Source: an uncultured Lachnospira sp.
GTDB lineage: Bacteria > Bacillota > Clostridia > Lachnospirales > Lachnospiraceae
Length of the DNA: 49,873 bases
Reading direction: 5' to 3'
Assembly (NCBI GenBank): GCA_910585095.1
Contig: CAJUBU010000020.1
Coordinates: 6,359 to 56,231, forward strand
In this document: positions 27,613-36,263 of the stretch, piece by piece
Layout: each line of letters begins with the position of its first letter
Numbering within the stretch: position 1 is the stretch's first letter
Translations under genes and position numbers: made by a program
Notes under the pieces: model-generated
The model's database searches: none
What the model saw: the letters and a program-made list of their open reading frames with translations, nothing else
What the model was told of the DNA's origin: nothing

Positions 27613-27636
27613 CCCACCTCTCCCAAGTGAAGTGGG
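27613..27636. repeat. Left-end hairpin of the IS605-type element
   Basis: CCCAC (27613-27617) pairs with GTGGG (27632-27636), with further partial pairing inside, about 25 bases past the tnpA stop. IS605 family transposases recognise a subterminal hairpin of this kind near each tip. The element tip is therefore probably within 27637-27660, directly beside the ribosome binding site of the next gene. Confidence 0.55.
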
Positions 27637-27667
27637 TTTCTGCCTATGGCAACGAAAGGATATTTTT

Positions 27668-28807
27668 ATGAAAATAATCCATAAGTTATTTGAACCTGAA
27701 ATATCATCAGAAGATATTAATTTTTTACTTCAATTGGCATTTCCAAACACCAACTATACCATTTCTGATTTATTGTTTTGGGATATTGAAACAACAGGCT
27801 TTTCTGCCAAAACTAACATATGTTACCTTATTGGTTCTGTGTATTATAAAGATGACCAATGGAATTATTGTCAATTTTTTGCAGAACTTCCAGAAGAAGA
27901 GCCAAACATCATTCACCAATTTTCCTCTCTTTTAAAACAATATAAAATTGTTGTGCATTTTAATGGAGATGGTTTTGATATTCCTTTTTTAAATACAAGA
28001 AGTCAACTTTTAAAAGTAAACCTTGATTTTTCTCCAATATTAAGTATGGATTTATATCAATATGCTAAAAAAGCACATAAAATTTTAAAGCTTGAACAAT
28101 ATAAGCAAAAAAATATAGAGCGTTTTATAGGAATCAACCGGACAGACTCTTTTGGAGGCGGTGATTTAATTCATGTATATAACACTTTTGTTCAAAAAAA
28201 ACTCTTAAACAAAGTAAACGACAATGAACTATCCACACTGCTGCTTCACAACCAAGAAGATATTTGCGCACTTCCTCCATTAACTGCTATTGTGCGATAT
28301 TCTATGTTATCTGAAATGATTTTATTTTCAACATTAAACTATTCTTTAAATGATACAAAAAACTTTACTGGAAATATTGTCAAAGAATTAATATTTACAG
28401 CTACTCTGCCTAGTTTTATGCCTACAGCAGTATCTTATGGAAAAGAACCATTTTATATAAAATTATATGACAATCTATTAAAACTGCGAATAAAACTTTA
28501 TCAAGGAGAATTACGGCATTTTTATAAAAATTATAAGGATTACTACTATATTCCTTCTGAAGATATGGCTATCCATAAAAGTGTGTCCTTTTATGTTGAC
28601 AAAAACTATCGTATACAAGCTAAAGCTTCCACCTGTTACATTCGCAAAAAAGGACTCTTTATCCCTCAAACAAGCGATGTTATATTACCTGAATTTTTAG
28701 AAAATATAAGTGATAAAACAAGCTACTTTGAGTTTACAAAAGACTTTTGTGAAAATACAACACAATCTAAAAAGTATATACAAATGATTATAAAAGATAC
28801 TCTATAA
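27668..28807 (+). CDS. RNase H-like 3'-5' exonuclease domain protein (YprB-like)
   Basis: The ATG at 27668 follows ACGAAAGGA and gives 379 residues; the longer open frame upstream runs through the insertion element and is not real. Residues about 34-200 form a DnaQ/RNase_H_2 (YprB) domain: LLFWDIETTGF with Asp39 and Glu41, then VVHFNGDGFDIPFL and HNQEDICAL with the later acidic residues. The C-terminal 170 residues are specific to the YprB type. The nucleic-acid substrate is not known. Its native promoter region seems to have been displaced or separated by the insertion element. Confidence 0.82.
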   Translation: MKIIHKLFEPEISSEDINFLLQLAFPNTNYTISDLLFWDIETTGFSAKTNICYLIGSVYYKDDQWNYCQFFAELPEEEPNIIHQFSSLLKQYKIVVHFNGDGFDIPFLNTRSQLLKVNLDFSPILSMDLYQYAKKAHKILKLEQYKQKNIERFIGINRTDSFGGGDLIHVYNTFVQKKLLNKVNDNELSTLLLHNQEDICALPPLTAIVRYSMLSEMILFSTLNYSLNDTKNFTGNIVKELIFTATLPSFMPTAVSYGKEPFYIKLYDNLLKLRIKLYQGELRHFYKNYKDYYYIPSEDMAIHKSVSFYVDKNYRIQAKASTCYIRKKGLFIPQTSDVILPEFLENISDKTSYFEFTKDFCENTTQSKKYIQMIIKDTL

Positions 28808-28826
28808 AAATATATCAAAACAACAA

Positions 28827-28858
28827 TTAATGAACTATTTACATAAAGTGTTCATTAA
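28827..28858. terminator. Hairpin after the YprB-like gene
   Basis: TTAATGAAC (28827-28835) pairs perfectly with GTTCATTAA (28850-28858), about 20 bases past the stop codon. The following bases are A-rich rather than T-rich, so this is a weak terminator on the plus strand at best. Confidence 0.4.
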
Positions 28859-28942
28859 AAAATAATTTTATGGGAACTTTAGTATTTTATAAATCTTATA
28901 TTAATTTTTTATATTTACACGAAATTGAAAATCACCCTTATA

Positions 28943-30460
28943 TTATCCTTTTCCTAACTCTATATTATACCCTGCAAGTTTCCTTAATACTTTTACTGCA
29001 TCTATACAGTCTACTTTACCATCTGCATTAACATCACCAGCTTTCAAATTAATTTTCAAATTTTTATAACCTGCTAAATGCTTTTTAATCAAAATCACAT
29101 CACTGCTATCCACTATGCCATCAAAATTAACATCACCATAAATAATATTATTATTTTCTGTTAATTCAAAATCCATTGTTGTAACAATATACATACCACA
29201 TGAATCCGTTTCAAATGTAACATAACTATCATTATACATGAAATTTGTCCAATAACCCGCATTCATATTTTGTAAACTTCCGTCTTCATTAATTTTATAT
29301 ACGTTATATGGAACATACTCCCATTTATCTTCCCAAAACTCTTGAAATATATGTACATCTATACTATCAGTTAATGAAATTTTTTGATCATTATTATCCA
29401 TTAATGATATCTCATATAACTCAAACGATATATCTTGTGGATTCAACATAGTATCAGTTAATTTATTTTTAATATTAATATATTCTTTATCTGTTTTTTC
29501 AAATTGTTTTGATTCTAAATACATATTTTCTTCTAATGTATTTTCAATATAACCAAAAGTAATATCATTTGAATCTGATATAGTGTTATAATAAATCAAA
29601 TCTATATTATTATTAGAAGCATATTTTTGAACTTCTGAGTTATAGTAGCCATAAATTTTGAAATTGTCTATTTGTTTATATGTATATATATAATCATATT
29701 CAAAACCAATCGCATGAGCGCCTATTGTATATAAGCCCATTGGTAATTTCATGCTTATTAATTTATTACAATTAATAAATGCAAAATCTTCTATTATCCA
29801 TACTGATGGTGATAATTTTACTTCTATTAAATTGTTGCAACTATCAAATGCAGAATTTCCTATTTTTCTCACTTTAGCTGGAATAACATAATTTTCTTCT
29901 ATTCTCCCAGCTGGATACCTAAGTAACTCTGCGCCTGATTTGTCAAATAGTACTCCTTCAATTGACTGATAATATTCATTTTCTGGATCAACATATATTC
30001 CTACTAAACTAGTGCATCTATCGAATGCCCAGTTTTCTATTTTCATCACTTTTGATGGTAATTTTATTTCTTTTAAATTACTACAATCATCAAATGCAAA
30101 TTCTCCTATACTCTTTAAACCTGACGGTAAATCTATTTTATTTAAATTACTACAACCTTTAAACGCTTTCTTTTCTATACTAGTTACAATTTTGTTATCA
30201 ATTTTTTCTGGTATTACAATTTCTGTATTTGTACCATCCCATTCTGTAATAGAGATTGTATTGTCTGCATTGATTATATATTGATATGTTGAATTTCCAT
30301 CTACATAAATTTCTGTTTGTGAAGCAACTCCATTTATCAAAAAAATATTAGATATAATTTTAACAAAAGATATAACAATCATGAACATTACAGTCCTTAG
30401 AATATAACAAAGTGACTTTTTTATAATATTATTTTTTTGTTTCTTTTTATTTAAATTCAT
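28943..30460 (-). CDS. Secreted BspA-type LRR protein with C-terminal type I dockerin
   Basis: From the ATG at 30458-30460 (AGGAG nine bases upstream) the protein has 505 residues: a basic, Asn/Lys-rich start and hydrophobic signal segment (about 18-45), then BspA-like leucine-rich repeats (about 75-270) such as IEKKAFKGCSNLNKIDLPSG. A linker/beta region follows, and then a dockerin (about 440-500) with two calcium loops, GDVNFDGIVDSSDVILI and GDVNADGKVDCIDAVKVL. Dockerins bind cohesins on scaffolds or cell-surface anchors, so this is a candidate subunit of an extracellular assembly. No cohesin gene lies in the window. Confidence 0.9.
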   Translation of the reverse strand: MNLNKKKQKNNIIKKSLCYILRTVMFMIVISFVKIISNIFLINGVASQTEIYVDGNSTYQYIINADNTISITEWDGTNTEIVIPEKIDNKIVTSIEKKAFKGCSNLNKIDLPSGLKSIGEFAFDDCSNLKEIKLPSKVMKIENWAFDRCTSLVGIYVDPENEYYQSIEGVLFDKSGAELLRYPAGRIEENYVIPAKVRKIGNSAFDSCNNLIEVKLSPSVWIIEDFAFINCNKLISMKLPMGLYTIGAHAIGFEYDYIYTYKQIDNFKIYGYYNSEVQKYASNNNIDLIYYNTISDSNDITFGYIENTLEENMYLESKQFEKTDKEYINIKNKLTDTMLNPQDISFELYEISLMDNNDQKISLTDSIDVHIFQEFWEDKWEYVPYNVYKINEDGSLQNMNAGYWTNFMYNDSYVTFETDSCGMYIVTTMDFELTENNNIIYGDVNFDGIVDSSDVILIKKHLAGYKNLKINLKAGDVNADGKVDCIDAVKVLRKLAGYNIELGKG

Positions 30461-30961
30461 ATTTATAACTCCTATTCTCATATAAAAATGTTAAATATAA
30501 CTATACTTATTGTAATATATAATACATAAAAAATTATAATTATACAATCTACTGTATCACCTATTTGGAGTGCCACAATATCATTTTCTATAATATCATT
30601 ATTAGTAGGTGTTTGATATTCTAACTCTGCGATTTTTCTTTTTTGTGTCTCCTCACATCTTATACATTTCGCAGTTTCTTCTCCTTTTTCTGCATAATTT
30701 GCTGTTTATATGGAAAAGAGCCGTTCTGAAGAAAAACACTTTAATGTAGCCTAAAGTCATGTTGGAAAGAAACTCGTTCAAGTCCTCTTTTCACTTCTTT
30801 TGCACCTATATAAATATAAAATTATAATAACTCATAGATATAATAAAATCAATTCACTTTTCATTTAATATTAAAAATTATGTAACAATTCAATCATGTC
30901 TCTCATAATTTGATGAAATGTTTTATTTTTAATGAAATAAATTATAACTTTACTTCATTAA
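30461..30961. other. Long intergenic region with a decayed gene remnant and no intact gene
   Basis: This 500-base stretch separates the LRR-dockerin gene from the cheR terminator. Its left part holds the remnant described separately (30491-30705). The rest is AT-rich and carries no frame of note. There is no obvious sigma-A promoter for the dockerin gene, apart from AT-rich tracts just upstream of it. Confidence 0.45.
30491..30705 (-). pseudogene. Decayed C-terminal fragment of a cell-surface protein repeat
   Basis: On the minus strand, with a stop codon directly before it and no start codon, a 71-codon frame reads TANYAEKGEETAKCIRCEE, then QKRKIAELEYQTPTND and on to a stop at 30491. The EKGEETAKCIRCEETQKR part matches the Cys-X2-Cys repeats common near the C-terminus of Clostridial BspA-like surface proteins. 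It lies directly upstream of the LRR-dockerin gene, so it may be the remains of a neighbouring or exchanged surface gene. Confidence 0.5.
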
Positions 30962-31002
30962 TAAAAGACTCATTCCATATAAATTATGGTTTGAGTCTTT
31001 TA
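30962..31002 (-). terminator. Terminator after cheR
   Basis: TAAAAGACTCA (30962-30972) pairs perfectly with TGAGTCTTTTA (30992-31002). It lies 50 bases beyond the cheR stop on the minus strand and ends in an A tract on the plus strand, i.e. U on the minus transcript. Confidence 0.8.
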
Positions 31003-31052
31003 CTATTATAAATTATATTTTTCAAATCATTTATATATATATAAGTTCAATA

Positions 31053-31841
31053 TCAGCATTCCCTCACTTTTCTATAGAAAAACAACTTATCAAACTCATA
31101 TCCCAAATCTCTATGATTAATAATTTGTTCTGTATTGCCTACAAATAAACAGCCATTGACAGGCATAGACCGATTAAATTTTTTATAAATTTCACGCTTC
31201 GCATCTTCTGTAAAATAAATAACAACATTTCGGCATACAATTAAATGACAACCTTGTGGATAACTGTCTGTGAGAAGATTGCTCTTTTTAAATTCAACGC
31301 ATTTTTTTACATCATCACTAATCTTAAAAAATTTATCTCCCATCTTTGTAAAATACTTTTTCTTATACTCATCTGGAAGACCTTTAAGACTTGCCGCCCC
31401 ATAGACGCCATCTTTTGCTTTCTCAAGCACTTGGTCGTCAATATCCGTTGCAATAATATGTATCTTACTCATAGGAACTTTCTTAGCAAGCACCATCACA
31501 AGAGAATATGGTTCATCACCTGTAGAACAAGCCGCACTCCATATTTTAAGCTTATCACCAAACTTATTTATCAAATCTGGAAGAATTACATTTTCAAGTG
31601 TCTGCCATAAAGCAGGATTGCGGTAAAACTCCGATACATTAATCGTCAAATAATTGACAAATTGGTCTAGCTTTTCCTTGTCTGTTGTTAATGCTTTGCT
31701 GTAACTGTCATACCCATTAAACTTATTGCGTTCAATAAGCGATTCAATTCTTCTTTTCATTTGACGTTCTTTATAGGCATTAAGGTCAATTCCTGTACTT
31801 TTCAACACAAATACTTTAAAATCTTCGTAATCTTTAATCAT
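31053..31841 (-). CDS. cheR: Chemotaxis protein methyltransferase CheR
   Basis: The 262-residue protein has the helical CheR N-domain (MKRRIESLIERNKFNGYDSY) and a SAM-dependent methyltransferase domain with KIWSAACSTGDEPYSLVMVL (SAM site), IIATDIDDQVLEKAKDGVYG and HLIVCRNVVIYF. The C-terminal LFVGNTEQI is the usual family ending. CheR methylates glutamates on chemoreceptor coiled coils. It lies 194 bases after an MCP gene of the same orientation. AGAGGGG precedes the ATG. Confidence 0.95.
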   Translation of the reverse strand: MIKDYEDFKVFVLKSTGIDLNAYKERQMKRRIESLIERNKFNGYDSYSKALTTDKEKLDQFVNYLTINVSEFYRNPALWQTLENVILPDLINKFGDKLKIWSAACSTGDEPYSLVMVLAKKVPMSKIHIIATDIDDQVLEKAKDGVYGAASLKGLPDEYKKKYFTKMGDKFFKISDDVKKCVEFKKSNLLTDSYPQGCHLIVCRNVVIYFTEDAKREIYKKFNRSMPVNGCLFVGNTEQIINHRDLGYEFDKLFFYRKVREC

Positions 31842-32035
31842 AACCCCTCTTTCTGTTAATATACATATATTTTATATATAATATTTATAAATAATATATT
31901 AACTTCATTTTTATATAAATCATTTCGTTTGGAATACCTCCAAGACATCAATATGACTATTGTACCATAAATTTATATGAATTAACATATTTAAAATTCA
32001 AAAATTTTTGAAAATTAAAAAAGTTATTTATGAGG

Positions 32036-34159
32036 TTAAATTTTAAAAGCATTGACAGCTTCCGTAAGTTCTTTTGCTCTGCCTTTTAACTCTAATGTCG
32101 AATCATGAAGATTATTTACCATTGTAATCTGTTCTTTAAGCGATTCATTGACTGTTGAAACAGAAGCTGCGGTTTCCTCCGAAATTGCTGATATGCTCTG
32201 TATTGCTGACAACGTATCATTTCTGTGTCTTTCCATACTCTTAATAATGTTGTCCAAATCTGTAATTTCATTAACAAGGCTTTGCAGATATTCATTCATA
32301 TCTCCAAATACATGAATGGTATTACCTACTGTCTCAGACTGTTTTGATACAATCACCTCAGCCTGAGCTGCTACTTTTACTGTATCATTTGCATAATCCT
32401 TAATCTGCTCCATCACACCCTGAATCTGATTTGCCGCTTCAATCGTTCCATCAGACAAAGAACTAACCGACTGTGCAACTACTGCAAACCCTTTTCCTGC
32501 TTCCCCAGCCCTTGCGGCTTCAATAGAAGCATTCAGCGCAAGCAGACTTGTCTCATTAGCAATATCATTAATCATTTCCACAAATTTCTCAACCTGTGAA
32601 AGACTTTCTTTCAAATTCTTAATATTCGCTGTTACATTTTTTGTAATATTCGTCGTATTTGCTGATTTATCAGATAAGTCGTCCATCGTAGATATACCAC
32701 TTGCAATAACCTGCTTTGTATTGCCTGTTATATAATCCATCTTCTTCACATTCTCTACTGCACTGCTTATACATTGTGATAATTCATCCATCTGAACAAG
32801 ACAGTTCTGTGCATCCTGAACTTGACGTCCCACGCCCGCATCCATCTCATCCACTGCAACAGAAATCTGTCTATTAGAATTAGAAAGCACTTCAGAAGCA
32901 TTGGAAAGACTTTGTGTAGAAGATGAAACATTTTCTGTCGTCTTTAACACCTGAACAATAAGATTTCTGGAATTTTTTATCATATTTGACACGCTTTTTA
33001 CCAGCATCTTAAATTCATCACTTCTGCCCCTTATACTTACAGTTAAATCACCCGATGATACCATTTCAAGCTTGTTACTAATCTGTTTAATAATAGAAGC
33101 AATGCCTACAATAATAAATATTCCCACTGCCAATGCGATTAAACATGCCACACAAACCATAAAAATGGTAATTCCTCTAATGGAATTTGCACTTTCCTTT
33201 ACCAAATTCATTGGCACCATCGCACAGATTGCAGAACCGTTTTGATAACTTTTGCTGAGCATAAATAAATACTGCTGTCCATTATAAGTAACATAATCAA
33301 TTATCGTTGCCGCCGTTTCATTCATAGCCTCTGTATAATAAGATTGCTGTACAAACGAAAAATCACTATCCTTTACAATTGTATCATCACGAAGTAAAAG
33401 TTCTCTTTTATCCGCTGTAATAAATGCCGAAATGCTGCCTTCTCCCAAACCTAAATTGCGAAGTATATTGGCAATCGCATTACTGCTGTAATCCACCACA
33501 ATACAAGCTCGTTTTGTTGTCATAGGACGTATGTATGAACAAGCATAGTCGTCTTTAGAATAATCCCTATAACTTGCAGACAATACTTCATCTACATAAT
33601 CATGGGAACCGACCCAGCTTCCGCGAAGCGACTGCAAACATGCCGCTTCATTTTTCCCTTCTAAATCCTTATAAAATCCAGAAATCTTTGCATCACTGTC
33701 ATGTGTTGATATAACCTCAAGACTATTGCCTGGAATAATATACATATCCGCAACAAACCCATTGCCTTTTTGCTTTACATTTAAATTAACGGACACCTTT
33801 TCCGCAATTTCCTGCCTTGTCCACTCATTATATACAGAGCCAGTAGCCCATTTTACAAGGTCTGTGTCATAATAAAGCTGCTCTGATTCCGACACGGCTG
33901 ACTGAAATCCAAAATCCAAATATTCCACAGCCATTGACATCGCTTTTGACATAGAATCCTCATAATTGCGCGTCATTCCCGATGCTGCCAACGAATAAGC
34001 GACCATTCCGATGATTATGGTACACACTAATGGAATGGCAAAACCAATAATCAGCTTTACTCTAATTCCTATATTAAACTGATTTTTTTCATTTTTATTT
34101 ATTGCTTTATCACTATTCTTCAAACTATTTTTATTTATTGTTTTATCACCATTCTTCAA
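32036..34159 (-). CDS. Methyl-accepting chemotaxis protein with large extracytoplasmic sensor, TTG start
   Basis: The 707-residue receptor begins at TTG (34157-34159), eight bases after AAGGAGG. Its architecture is: a Lys/Asn-rich cytoplasmic tail made of a tandem repeat (1-25); membrane helix 1 (about 33-56); an extracytoplasmic sensor of about 270 residues, probably dCache; membrane helix 2 (about 333-358); HAMP (ISNKLEMVSSGDLTVSI); and a signalling domain with NETSLLALNASIEAARAG and a GKGFAVVAQSVSSLSD tip. It is 19 bases downstream of a TRAP-type binding-protein gene, so that protein is the likely ligand carrier. Confidence 0.92.
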   Translation of the reverse strand: MKNGDKTINKNSLKNSDKAINKNEKNQFNIGIRVKLIIGFAIPLVCTIIIGMVAYSLAASGMTRNYEDSMSKAMSMAVEYLDFGFQSAVSESEQLYYDTDLVKWATGSVYNEWTRQEIAEKVSVNLNVKQKGNGFVADMYIIPGNSLEVISTHDSDAKISGFYKDLEGKNEAACLQSLRGSWVGSHDYVDEVLSASYRDYSKDDYACSYIRPMTTKRACIVVDYSSNAIANILRNLGLGEGSISAFITADKRELLLRDDTIVKDSDFSFVQQSYYTEAMNETAATIIDYVTYNGQQYLFMLSKSYQNGSAICAMVPMNLVKESANSIRGITIFMVCVACLIALAVGIFIIVGIASIIKQISNKLEMVSSGDLTVSIRGRSDEFKMLVKSVSNMIKNSRNLIVQVLKTTENVSSSTQSLSNASEVLSNSNRQISVAVDEMDAGVGRQVQDAQNCLVQMDELSQCISSAVENVKKMDYITGNTKQVIASGISTMDDLSDKSANTTNITKNVTANIKNLKESLSQVEKFVEMINDIANETSLLALNASIEAARAGEAGKGFAVVAQSVSSLSDGTIEAANQIQGVMEQIKDYANDTVKVAAQAEVIVSKQSETVGNTIHVFGDMNEYLQSLVNEITDLDNIIKSMERHRNDTLSAIQSISAISEETAASVSTVNESLKEQITMVNNLHDSTLELKGRAKELTEAVNAFKI

Positions 34160-34162
34160 ACC
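34091..34162. repeat. 36-bp tandem duplication at the MCP start codon
   Basis: Positions 34091-34126 and 34127-34162 are two 36-base copies differing at three positions. The unit encodes the KNGDKTINKNS / KNSDKAINKNE repeat at the extreme N-terminus and includes the TTG start in each copy. Only the outer TTG keeps the Shine-Dalgarno at normal distance. Loss or gain of a unit would keep the frame. Confidence 0.85.
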
Positions 34163-34178
34163 AGATTCCTCCTTGAAC

Positions 34179-35258
34179 TTATTGCGCTCTTCTTATCATT
34201 TCTAAATAAGATTTAAGACCATTGGCATCTGCATAACTGTCTTGAATTGATATTGCTGGTTCTTTAAAAGCTGCAATATCCATTTTAGAGTAATCTGTCA
34301 CTACTGCTCCCTCAGCAATACACTGCGCTTTTGAGCTATCCATCATATCATATGTCACAGACCGCTCTTTCAGCGTTGCAGCAAGTGCCGCTGTATCAAT
34401 CCAGTTTTTTTGTTCACTTGTAAGTTTATCATAAAAATCACCGTTCATAATAAATAAACGTGTCGTATAGTCGTGATGCGTCTCACAGATATATTTACCA
34501 TTTTCTGTAGTGTGATGCTGTTTCAGCATAAGATTTGTATAGTCATTTTCTGCACAGTCAACCTCTTTATTTTTAAGTGCATCATACAAAACACCCCAGC
34601 CAATATTTACTGGCTGCGCACCAAGACCTGTCCAATATTCGGATACTACGCCTGAAGTCTGTGTACGAATCGTCATTCCCTGCACATCCGCTGGTGTTGT
34701 AATCGCTTTCATACCATAATAATCCCTGACACCTGCCGACCAATAACCCATAATACGATATTTATTGTTTGTCTTTTGCAAAATAACATCTTTCATGGCA
34801 GACCCAAATTCTCCATCCATAGCTGCCTCCCAATGGCTGAATCCGTTAAACAGATAAATCAGAGAAAGCATATTCACCTCTGATACGCCAGCCGATGACA
34901 TATTGCCCGGAGAACATACCGCCATTTGAATTTTACCGCTGTCTAACATATTCACAAGTTCCGCTTCATCTTCTGATAAATCACCATCACTGCATGTTAC
35001 CTTAATCGTTCCTTCTGAAAGTTCTTCTGCAACCTCCTTAAATGTTTCTAATCCAAAATGATATGGATTATCCTTTGATGTCTGATTGGATGCAATTGTT
35101 AATTCCAATACCTGTTTACCCAAATTATCATTATTTGCCTCATTTGCATCCGTAATTGAGCCAATCGTTCTTCTTTTTGAATCAACCCCGCATCCCCACA
35201 CGGAAACTGCAATTAACCCTACAGATAACACTAGTGCTAAGAGTTTATAACCTCTCAT
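34179..35258 (-). CDS. TRAP-type substrate-binding lipoprotein (DctP family), no permease nearby
   Basis: The ATG at 35256-35258 follows GGAGG; the upstream extension in the open frame is not used. The 359-residue protein starts with a lipoprotein signal (LLALVLSVGLIAVSVWGCG, Cys as lipid anchor). It then shows the DctP fold, with VQGMTIRTQTSGVVSEYW carrying the carboxylate-binding Arg and WGVLYDALKNKEVDCAEND. TRAP binding proteins collect organic acids for DctQM permeases, which are missing here. Being directly upstream of an MCP in the same operon suggests a sensory role. An upstream promoter is not obvious. Confidence 0.88.
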   Translation of the reverse strand: MRGYKLLALVLSVGLIAVSVWGCGVDSKRRTIGSITDANEANNDNLGKQVLELTIASNQTSKDNPYHFGLETFKEVAEELSEGTIKVTCSDGDLSEDEAELVNMLDSGKIQMAVCSPGNMSSAGVSEVNMLSLIYLFNGFSHWEAAMDGEFGSAMKDVILQKTNNKYRIMGYWSAGVRDYYGMKAITTPADVQGMTIRTQTSGVVSEYWTGLGAQPVNIGWGVLYDALKNKEVDCAENDYTNLMLKQHHTTENGKYICETHHDYTTRLFIMNGDFYDKLTSEQKNWIDTAALAATLKERSVTYDMMDSSKAQCIAEGAVVTDYSKMDIAAFKEPAISIQDSYADANGLKSYLEMIRRAQ

Positions 35259-35386
35259 AAATTTATTTCCTCCACACCAAAAATTTATATACAAATCGTT
35301 GTATATATTTATGATTATAATAACATTTTTTATAAATAATAACAATATATTTTACACTTAATTGAAAATAGTCTCTATTTTTTAGA

Positions 35387-35415
35387 TTGACAAATAATCA
35401 TAGGATGTTTATATT
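35387..35415 (+). promoter_or_regulatory. Sigma-A-type promoter for the RpiB-family gene
   Basis: TTGACA (35387-35392) and TATATT (35410-35415) are 17 bases apart, about 35 bases upstream of the start codon. This is a near-consensus vegetative promoter on the plus strand. Confidence 0.75.
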
Positions 35416-35450
35416 TATTATTAATCATAATGAAAGAAGAGGTTTTTATA

Positions 35451-36092
35451 ATGAGAATTGCGTTAATTAATGAAAATAGTCAAGCTGCCAAAAATGAATT
35501 AATTTATAACACATTAAAAAATGTGGCAGATTCCAAAGGATTTACTGTTGATAACTATGGTATGTACTCAGCTGAAGATAAAGCACAACTTACATATGTA
35601 CAAAATGGTATATTAGCCGCCATTTTATTAAACAGTGGTGCTGCTGATTTTGTAGTGACAGGCTGTGGTACAGGTGAAGGCGCTATGTTAGCGCTCAATT
35701 CATTTCCGGGTGTCATCTGCGGACATGTTGTAGACCCTTCCGATGCCTATATGTTTATGCAGATTAATGATGGCAATGCAATCGCACTTCCATTTGCAAA
35801 AGGATTTGGCTGGGGAGCTGAACTAAATCTCACCTATATCTTTGAAAAATTATTTGAAGGTGAGCCAGGCGGCGGCTATCCTAAAGAACGCGTTGTTCCA
35901 GAACAACGAAACAAAAAAATTCTTGATGAGGTAAGAAAAATTGCATTTAAAGACAATTTAATTGATATTCTTAAAAATCTCGACCAAGACCTTGTTAAAG
36001 GTGCTGTTGCTGGCGATAAATTTGAAGAACTCTTTTTTGCCAACTGCAAATGCGATGCCATAGCAGAATATGTTAAGAGCCTTTTAGCATAA
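35451..36092 (+). CDS. RpiB/LacA/LacB family sugar-phosphate isomerase
   Basis: From the ATG at 35451 (AGAAGAGG eight bases upstream) the product is 213 residues. It begins MRIALINENSQAAKNELIYN and carries the family core FVVTGCGTGEGAMLALNSFPGV, with the conserved Cys and the GTGEG phosphate-binding loop. HVVDPSDAYMFMQINDGNAIAL and GAELNLTYIF follow. The family interconverts aldose and ketose phosphates such as ribose-5-phosphate. The longer C-terminal part places it with the RpiB-like proteins of clostridia rather than with classic 150-residue RpiB. It is monocistronic, with its own promoter. Confidence 0.85.
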   Translation: MRIALINENSQAAKNELIYNTLKNVADSKGFTVDNYGMYSAEDKAQLTYVQNGILAAILLNSGAADFVVTGCGTGEGAMLALNSFPGVICGHVVDPSDAYMFMQINDGNAIALPFAKGFGWGAELNLTYIFEKLFEGEPGGGYPKERVVPEQRNKKILDEVRKIAFKDNLIDILKNLDQDLVKGAVAGDKFEELFFANCKCDAIAEYVKSLLA

Positions 36093-36128
36093 TACTATTT
36101 TTGCAAAGAAGACTATATGAAAACAGAT

Positions 36129-36183
36129 AAGCTCTCCTTTAAGCAGACAAGATAAAAGTATTTGTCACTTATGAGGAGAGCTT
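36129..36183 (+). terminator. Inverted repeat after the RpiB-family gene
   Basis: AAGCTCTCCT (36129-36138) pairs exactly with AGGAGAGCTT (36174-36183), with a 35-base loop and only a short T-rich stretch after it. It is probably a weak or bidirectional terminator between the isomerase and the convergent acetyltransferase gene. Confidence 0.6.
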
Positions 36184-36263
36184 CTATTATATATAAATCA
36201 AACTTTTTAAATATCGTAATATCAAGATTGCAACACTTTCTTATTACAATCTGCTTATCAATA

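Larger units (their letters stand above)
25800..27650. mobile_element. IS200/IS605-type insertion element with divergent tnpA and tnpB
   Basis: The element holds tnpB on the minus strand (25964-27103) and a broken tnpA on the plus strand (27184-27588), the divergent IS605 arrangement, with a common 80-base promoter region between them. The end beyond tnpB carries a structured region (25814-25963), and the end beyond tnpA carries a GC-richer hairpin (27613-27636), as expected for IS605 ends that lack terminal inverted repeats. Boundaries are approximate. The GC-richer ends stand out against the AT-rich surroundings. Because tnpA is interrupted, this copy probably cannot move unless supplied in trans. 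Confidence 0.85.

Noticed and set aside
27572..27667. Longer N-terminus of the YprB-like protein in the open frame
   Set aside because: These codons lie within the end of the insertion element and have no ribosome site; the ATG at 27668 follows AAAGGA and begins the family-typical sequence.
35876..36061. A minus-strand frame opposite the RpiB-family gene
   Set aside because: It is a shadow of the RpiB coding strand, with no start signal.
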